NCBI GenBank assembly: GCA_021018995.1
Contig: CM037590.1
Coordinates: 68,853,597 to 68,917,596, forward strand
DNA from: Chloranthus sessilifolius
Taxonomy: Eukaryota > Streptophyta > Magnoliopsida > Chloranthales > Chloranthaceae
Length of the DNA stretch: 64,000 nucleotides
Direction: 5' to 3'
Every line of letters begins with the position of its first letter. The first letter of the stretch is position 1. The notes beneath the pieces are model-generated. The model was not told the origin of the DNA. It did no database searches and saw only the letters and a list, made by a program, of their open reading frames with translations. The position numbers and the translations under genes are program-made. Below, piece by piece: positions 58,172 to 64,000 of the stretch.

Positions 58172-58501
58172 CTGCGACGTATAGTCTAAAGGGTGAGCTA
58201 CATCCTACTCAATAGAAAACAACACAATGAACATATAAATCAAAATCTCACATATATTCTATGATATTCTAAGCATGATATATCTATGCACTTGCTGGAA
58301 AAATAGTTTAAAATATGGCAATTTGCATTCAAATTTACTGGTAGTTTACATGTTTCACTTTACTTGTTAATTTATCATGAATGACACTGAACAGGCCTAA
58401 AGGAAAACTTAAATCTTCAACTTAAGTAATCCCCGAGTAATATAGCATCGAGCCCTGATGGGATACCCTCCATCGTCGTCTAAATAGATAGTTGTTAAAA
58501 A

Positions 58502-58874
58502 GTATTCCCTGGGAATACGACCGAAGCCCCTTTCTCAATAGGCGGCGGGGTTAAATTTCATCTCAACATCCCTGGGATGTGCTTACTGTGTACGGATAGA
58601 CCTCCACACTGGTGTACGGATTGGCCTCCGTACCGGTCACGGATATCCTGTCGAGTCAGTCATCGATATCCCGCCACGTCGGTGGGGTATCCTAATTAAA
58701 CCTCAAATAATAAAAATAACATGTGCTTTACATATAGTTGTTCACTGTGTAAATGTGCTATCTTATATCAGTTATGCCTTAACAGTAGTGATTCAATCTT
58801 ACATACATCCCTGGGATGTCTAAATTACTCGCATCGCACTTATGCCCTTATCACTTTCTCATCTCCTGGAGATG
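58502..58874. promoter_or_regulatory. Four hairpin palindromes in A2 solo LTR
   Basis: 58502-58518 (GTATTCCCTGGGAATAC), 58566-58580 and 58805-58819 (both ACATCCCTGGGATGT) and 58860-58874 (CATCTCCTGGAGATG), all perfect. They are in the same order, inverted, as in element A. Confidence 0.7.
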
Positions 58875-59239
58875 CCTCATTTTCATTAACTTACTTGGTC
58901 TCAGTTATTCGCATCACACTGATGCATTTATTACTTTTTTGGTGTCACATACACACCCATTTTTTACAAAGATTTATACAATTAAAAATATTTTTAATTT
59001 GATCTCTACATCACTATATACATTCTCTTGCAATTAAAGTACATGTTCAAGGTATTCCCTACCTCAAGTCTCTGAAGGTCCAAGCATCAAGGTTCCACAC
59101 GGCTCCTTATGTTTGCTTTCACACGTACCACCTATGGTACATCATAACACATGCAACACATCACTAAAGATGTAATAGAGAAGGTCCTAGACCCTCCATG
59201 AACCTCAAGGTCCAATTGAAAAGTTAAGTGAAACTGTCA

Positions 59240-59545
59240 AAATCGATTAATCGAACCCTAAATAGATTAATCGATTCCCAAAACCAATTAATCAAAATCC
59301 AAAATCGATTAATCGAATTCCCTTGAATGTTTAAATCAATTCTCAAATCGAGTAGTCGACAATCTGAAATCGATTAGTCAATCCCAAATCGATTAATCGA
59401 AATTCAAAATCGATTAGTCGATTTCTCCAAGTCTTATTTCTCCAGCCACTGGAGGTACCCAGTCGATTAGTCAATTTCCAAATCGATTAATCGAAATCGG
59501 GCATCCTTGACATTTCAACTTCTAAACTAAAATCGATTAATCGAT
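59240..59545. repeat. TCGATTAATCGA cluster in A2 solo LTR
   Basis: About a dozen exact or variant copies (for example 'atcgattaatcgaa', 'atcgattagtcgat', 'aaccaattaatcaa'). Less dense and more decayed than in element A. Confidence 0.8.
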
Positions 59546-59760
59546 TTGGCTAGATTCAGCCTCTTTTCGGGTTGTTCTTCCAAATCTTTTCCTTATAATT
59601 TTTCTTTCTTTTCTAGGTCTTTAATCTTTCATTTTGACTGTACTTAACTGAATTAAATTCATCAAATCTCTAGGTATTGAAATCTAACAAAACTTACCTC
59701 AATAATCCCTTAAAGGATTGATTTATTGGGTTTGATGGCTAGGGTTCCAGCTTTTCGCTT

Positions 59761-59885
59761 CAACGGTTCCTCATGCGTTGAATTCAGCATTCAATGCTCT
59801 AATCTCTCTCTCTCTCTCAACGGTTCCTCATGCGTTGAATTCAGCATTCAACGGTTCCTCATGCGTTGAATTCAGCATTCAATGC
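59761..59885. repeat. Triplicated about 31-bp unit in A2 LTR first exon
   Basis: Three copies of 'caacggttcctcatgcgttg' plus 'aattcagcatt' near 59761, 59818 and 59849, the first two separated by a CT microsatellite. Local duplication just upstream (minus sense) of the LTR donor. Confidence 0.8.
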
Positions 59886-60354
59886 TCTTCTTGATTTGCA
59901 TTAACTCCTAGCCCAATAACTCCTCTTTACTCCCTCTCTCTCTCTCTTCTTAACTCTCTCTTCAACAACCAAACAAAAGGATTCTAGGTTTAATAAAACC
60001 CTGATATCCTCTCCCAGATATATAAAACCCTTATAACACTTGTGTGTTAAACACATACACCAGAGATAGGTGTACATGACCACTAACTCACACTATACAC
60101 TACCCTTAGGTCATATTGACATCTCATCAGTTTATCCCCTTTATGAGTCTACTATTTGACCATCACTTGGTCAAACTCAAGACCAGTCGGGCACGGATCT
60201 CGAGGTCACCGTTTAACGCTCAATTTTTTGGGATATTACAAAGGCTATTATCTGATTTGAGAATTGACTGTGCTAAATCATGTGAAAGAAATAGTATTTT
60301 GTTACAAACTTTTTTATCAAAATCTTTAGACTATAGTCCTCAAATCAGACAATC

Positions 60355-61745
60355 AAGCATGCTCCCAATCCCACCATACTCAAATGAATTTTTGAAAAGC
60401 CCATCAACCACACATTACAAACAGAATGGGAAAAGAAGAAAATGAATCTAAAAAGGCCATAAAATCAGCTTCATATACTTCCTTTAAGAATTTGACATTT
60501 TCGACTTTGTAAGTCATTTGCACCAGAAAGAGAACTTCCAATTTGAACCCTCAAATCAGACAATCAAGCATACATTGCTACACTGTGTTGTGTTTCTGAC
60601 GGTGGGCACACATTGAACCCTAAAAAAATAAAGCAAAAAGACAATCAAGCACACATTGAACCCTAAAAAAAAAGCGTCAATTTAAAAATAAATAAATAAA
60701 TAAACTATGTTGCGTTTCTGACGGTGGCACCCATTGTCAAAGCAACACAAGTGACAGCAGACACCCACCACCAGATGCAAAAAAATTTCCTGACGGTGGT
60801 TACCTACTATCAAGTGTAAATTATTGACAGTAGGCACCATCAGGAGGTATCGAGGTTGAATTCCGGTGAGAATTTTCCGGAATTCAAACTCGACTCTTCT
60901 GGGGCTTCACCGTCCAAAGTGCTGATATTCTGACGGTAAGGCACCGTCAGAAAAAAATTTGAAACTGATGGTGGGTTCCCACTGTAATCCATACTACAAT
61001 GACAGTGGGTGCCTACCATCACATGGCTTCTTCTTTTTTTTTTTTAACTTTTTGTCTGACAGTGGGTGCCCACCGTCAGGACTATGAATGTGACAGCAGG
61101 CACCCACCGTTAGGCTATCAAAGTTTGAATTCCAGTGAAAATCCTCACTGGAGTTCAACCTCTGATGACCTCATAGTGGGTGCCTGCTGTCACCAATTTA
61201 CACCTGATAGTGGGCACCCACCGCCAGGAAAAAATTTTGCATATGGCGGTGGGTGTCTGTTGTCACTTGTGTTGCTCTGACAGTGGGTTCCCACCGTCAT
61301 AGCCAATTTATTTTTTATGGATCTCTGACAGTGGGTGCCCACGGTCAAGTTTGATACTCCGACAGTGGGTGTCCACTGTCAGACACACAACACAATTTAT
61401 TTTTACTTTTTTAAAAATTGATACTTTTTTTTTTAGGGTTCGATGTGTTTTTTATTGTCTTTTTGCTTTATTTTTTGAGGGTTCAATGTGTGTCCATCGT
61501 CAGAAACACAACACAGTGTAGCAATGTGTGCTTGATTGTATGATTTGAGGGTTCAAATAGGAAGTTCTCTTTCTGGTGCAAATGACTTGCAAAGCTGAAA
61601 ATATCGAGTATTTAAAAGAAGCATATGAAGTTGATTTTATGGCCTTTTTAGATTCATTTTCTTCTTTTCTTATTCTATTTGTAATGTGTGGTTGATGGGC
61701 TTTTCAAAGATTCATTTGAGTATGGTGGGATTGGGAAAGTGCTCA
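60355..61745. repeat. Giant near-palindrome with CACTG-ended core
   Basis: The left arm from about 60355 ('atgctcccaatcccaccatactc') is matched inverted at 61715-61745. Pairing continues inward through 'gaagttctctttctggtgca' and the pair CACTGTGTTGTGTTTCTGAC (about 60580-60599, and inverted 61500-61519). The core (60600-61500) is full of 'gacagtgggtgcccac.gtca' hairpins. CACTG ends with subterminal hairpins resemble CACTA-type elements, yet the outer arms also include the 3' end of the transposase pseudogene, so flanking DNA was inverted-duplicated too. Confidence 0.75.
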
Positions 61746-61789
61746 GGCAATGATATTTTAATTCTATGATTACAAAGTAACTTTAAAAG

Positions 61790-61990
61790 TGCTCAGACAT
61801 TTGCAAGTCGTACTAACAAGTCAATTCGACAACAATGTCTTTATTTACACAAAAAAATTGATATCTTCAAGCAATCATACACAACAAATTGAGAAAGATA
61901 AGGAAGTTCATCCAGTTGTAAACCTTACTAATAAGTCAACAGACAACAATGTCTATATTTATAATAAAAATTGATATCTGCAAGCAATAC
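61790..61990. repeat. Imperfect tandem duplication, about 120 bp
   Basis: Two copies of 'tactaa(c/t)aagtcaa...gacaacaatgtct.tattta.a' followed by 'aaaaattgatatct.caagcaat'. No coding content. Confidence 0.65.
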
Positions 61991-62065
61991 AAAACTTTCT
62001 CTTCAAGAAATACACAAAACTTAATTTCTTCAAGAAATATACATATACAAAAAAAACTCTACATG

Positions 62066-63489
62066 TCACATCGCTCCAACTTTCACCTCACTAAAACTTT
62101 CTCCTTTTCTGTGAGGATTTCGACGTGGTGTTGAAGTGGTATCAGCGACGGGGGATGCATTGACTCTCGGATTTAAGTTACCAGCCTGTGAGGAGGATAA
62201 GTTGAATCGGAGCTCATCGCATACCCTCTTCATGACCTCCATCACATACCTAATGTCTTAATTTGCATCGGCAGCTATCGAATCTTCTAATAGCATCAAT
62301 GCCTTATCTTTGTGATGTCGCTGCATTCAAAATGACTGTGAGACAATATATAAATTTATATATATGGTAGCAATAATAAATGAGAGACATCATAATAATA
62401 CAAACATGTACCCATTCCTCTGAGACATCGTCGACATCATCTCTACTTTAGGATGACCTTAAGCCCCTGCGGTGGTTGGGGTCCACGAGGTACAAATGTG
62501 AGGACTTCTTGTACCACTCCATATAACCCTCCACAGTAGCCCCATTATACGTTAGAGCACCACGATCCTCCATGAATAATTGGTGATTGCGATAACGTTC
62601 AAAGTTTTTCGGAGGAGCTCGTTAATATACAGTATATGTTTTCGTACTTCTCCCTCTAATGCTCCCTTCTCTAGGTGTTATTGGTGTCAGGGGGATTGAT
62701 TGCACGTGTCTCAATTGTCTCAACACCCACTCTGGGTAGTATGGCTCGACGATGTCGAAACAGAACAGGCATCCGGTATCAAATGTTGAAGGAGTAAATA
62801 GATATTTTGATCTAGTCTTATAATATAGATCCCAAATAACATGTACGAGAGAGAGTGAGAGAGAGAGTTATTATAATTATATAGGTTCACGTAAAATAAC
62901 TAATTATGATAATACATGATCCATTCGTAAGTCATCCAATGCTTCACGAAAAAGAATCAACTTTGATTCAGGATGCGCGCGTTGACTTGAAGGTTGTTGC
63001 CATCTAAAGGCCAAAGGCAGTTTATCAAAAGACTTTTGGATAAGTGTTCGACGCTCAAGAGCTAGGTGCTCGTAGCTCCACACTTGAAAATATAAAACAT
63101 ATAATTTAACAGCGACACACATAAACTATTTATTAAATATTAGAAACACAATTTAGTAAGACATTGTTATGCGAATGTAGTATACCTCAACCAATATAAG
63201 CAGCCCAAAAATTTATGCGACCTTCTTTTCAAATGCGATGCCCAGCTGCCTATAAAGATAAGCGAGTGCAGCTGCTCCCCACGCATTGTCCCCAATGGTC
63301 TTCAAATCGATCAACACCTTTACGTACCGAGCCAATACCATATTATATGTTTTATCGATAAGGATTGTGTAGCCTAGCAGATAAAAAATATATCCCCTTG
63401 CAGCATAGTCAATTTAATCATCAAATGCATCATCATGTATCTGGCTCAAACGACCACGCAACCATTCCAAGCGAAAAGCTTTCCCCTTA
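62066..63489 (-). pseudogene. Plant mobile domain (MAIN-like) pseudogene, 5' cut by LTR
   Basis: On the minus strand, pieces of the plant mobile domain appear in the right order: 'KAFRLEWLRGRL' and 'AARGYIFYLLGYTI', 'GDNAWGAAALAYLYRQLGIA' (about 63450-63200), 'WSYEHLALERR' and 'LPLAFRWQQP' (63085-62905), 'FDIVEPYYPEWVLRQLRHVQ' (about 62745-62690), 'YMEWYKKSSHLYLVDPN' (about 62535-62480), then a tail ending TGA at 62066-62068. AT-rich gaps between pieces fit introns. In-frame stops lie near 63417, 63213 and 62450. The 5' part is lost at the LTR inserted at 63490. The family includes MAIN/MAIL proteins and transposon-borne relatives; which this was cannot be told. Confidence 0.72.
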
Positions 63490-64000
63490 TGTAATATCCT
63501 GAAATTTTGAGCGTTAAACAGTGACCTCGGGATCCGTGCTTGATTGGTCATAGGTTTGACCAAGTGATGGTCAAACAGTGGACTCATGAAGTGATGAACT
63601 AATGTGATGTCAATGTGACCTAAGTATAGAGTTAGAGTCTAGTTAAGGCTACATACACCTATCTTTGGTGTATGTGCTTAACACCGAAACTTGAGATAGG
63701 ATATAAGGGTTTAATAACCTAGTTTTCATTGTTTGGTTGGTAAAGAGAGTTAAGAAGAGAGATAGAGAGAGAGAACCAAAGTGAGTAATGGTTAGGAGTT
63801 ATTGTGATTGATTGAAGGAAGAGTTTCAAGCATTAATGGCGGATTCAACGCATGGAGGATCGTTGAAGTAAGAGCTGGAATCCTAACCATTCAAATCAAC
63901 CAATCAATCAATTAAGAGATTGATTTGAGGTGAGTTTTTTTAGAATTAAATGCATAGATGTTTGATGGTTAAATTCAGTCAAGTGTAGTTAAAATCATAG
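63490..64000 (+). repeat. A2-subfamily LTR, 5' part
   Basis: Begins TGTAATATCCTG after 'cctta', with the same opening as the A2 solo LTR (TTGAGCGTTAAAC, GGATCCGTGC, 'gtttgaccaagtgatggtca'). TATA-like 'gatataagg' near 63699 and the consensus donor GAG|GTGAGT at 63929/63930. Continues beyond the window, so solo or full-length status is unknown. Confidence 0.88.

Larger units (their letters stand above)
57700..60240 (-). mobile_element. Solo LTR of A2 subfamily, inverted
   Basis: 2541 bp, reading on the minus strand from TGTAATATCCC (60240) to GGGCTGTCACA (57700), with exact duplications AAGGC at 57695-57699 and 60241-60245. Related to element A LTRs but diverged. Keeps the donor GAG|GTAAGT (59698/59697), acceptor (58172/58171), acidic exon, four hairpins and a small TCGATTAATCGA cluster. 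Removing it and one AAGGC restores the transposase frame across the site. Confidence 0.93.
53605..60445 (+). pseudogene. MULE transposase with C-terminal OTU domain, broken and twice interrupted
   Basis: Exon 1 is 53605-53685 (MGSKGADDSS, stop, then ELLSYDDLEFTQPPLQ). A GT-AG intron lies at 53686-54318. The main exon starts at 54319 with the MULE N-terminal pattern 'STREEMIE(stop)ACDVANKAG' and 'GVHNHPSGPF' (about 54660). The MULE catalytic domain follows: D in 'LDCTYKTNKYELP' (55021), D in 'VTDREQALM' (55207), E in 'TTSNQAESAHAQIKR' (55540). Stops interrupt at 55157-55159 and about 55362, with a frameshift near 54740. A Gly-Arg-Pro-Lys tail (57050) and an OTU-like domain (from about 57245) follow after a hAT-like insertion. 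The rest (60246-60445) resumes in frame after a solo LTR. Transposases of this group cut and rejoin DNA; this one cannot be functional. Confidence 0.83.

Noticed and set aside
58721..59037. Plus-strand frames in the A2 solo LTR
   Set aside because: Antisense to the LTR and not conserved in the A LTRs.

Overview
The window is nuclear DNA of a flowering plant. The evidence is an intronless P-class pentatricopeptide-repeat (PPR) gene, chromovirus-type Ty3/gypsy retrotransposons primed by initiator-Met tRNA, a Mutator-type transposase with an OTU domain, a plant-mobile-domain pseudogene and many foldback MITEs. I cannot name the species. Only one ordinary host gene looks intact (PPR, 42014-44047, minus). 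Nearly everything else is transposable elements, often nested.

Layout. 1-1515 and 14732-15739 are two halves of one old LTR (family B'), split by a 13.2-kb Ty3/gypsy element A (1516-14726, TSD GTTTC). Element A has a decayed gag-pol (4138-9088). Between pol and its 3' LTR it carries a 3.1-kb extra module: about 30 copies of the palindrome TCGATTAATCGA, a TATA box and a long open frame (10358-11938). 15740-21203 holds MITEs, a tandem duplication, a hAT-like remnant, a TA-repeat hairpin and a 1.8-kb Mutator-like foldback element (18919-20706, 9-bp TSD). 21204-40843 is a 19.6-kb tandem Ty3/gypsy compound of family B (LTR-internal-LTR-internal-LTR) bounded by one 5-bp duplication, GTTTA. 40849-48574 holds the PPR gene, MITEs and repeat fragments. 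48575-51885 is a minus-strand solo LTR of family B (TSD CTAAG) inside a minisatellite. 53605-60445 is a broken MULE transposase/OTU gene interrupted by a hAT-like element (56099-57026) and a minus-strand solo LTR of the A2 subfamily (57700-60240, TSD AAGGC). 60355-61745 is a giant near-palindrome with CACTG ends. 62066-63489 is a plant-mobile-domain pseudogene (minus), cut by a further A2 LTR that runs off the window.

Most notable. (1) Element A pairs a palindrome-array promoter and a long accessory ORF with a dead pol, and the same palindrome array sits in its LTRs; this resembles a DNA-binding factor and its target sites. (2) The A, A2 and B LTRs all contain a conserved splice donor and acceptor, and the acceptor is followed by a short in-frame acidic coding tail (104 nt in A/A2, 158 nt in B/B'). 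(3) The A-family LTR holds four ordered hairpins with a CC-(A/T)-GG core and paired compensatory changes between copies. (4) Families A and B both have a canonical intron exactly between the Gag zinc knuckle and the protease. (5) The two B copies differ mainly by small indels at GC-rich sites, which may be an assembly artefact, so their frameshifts deserve caution.
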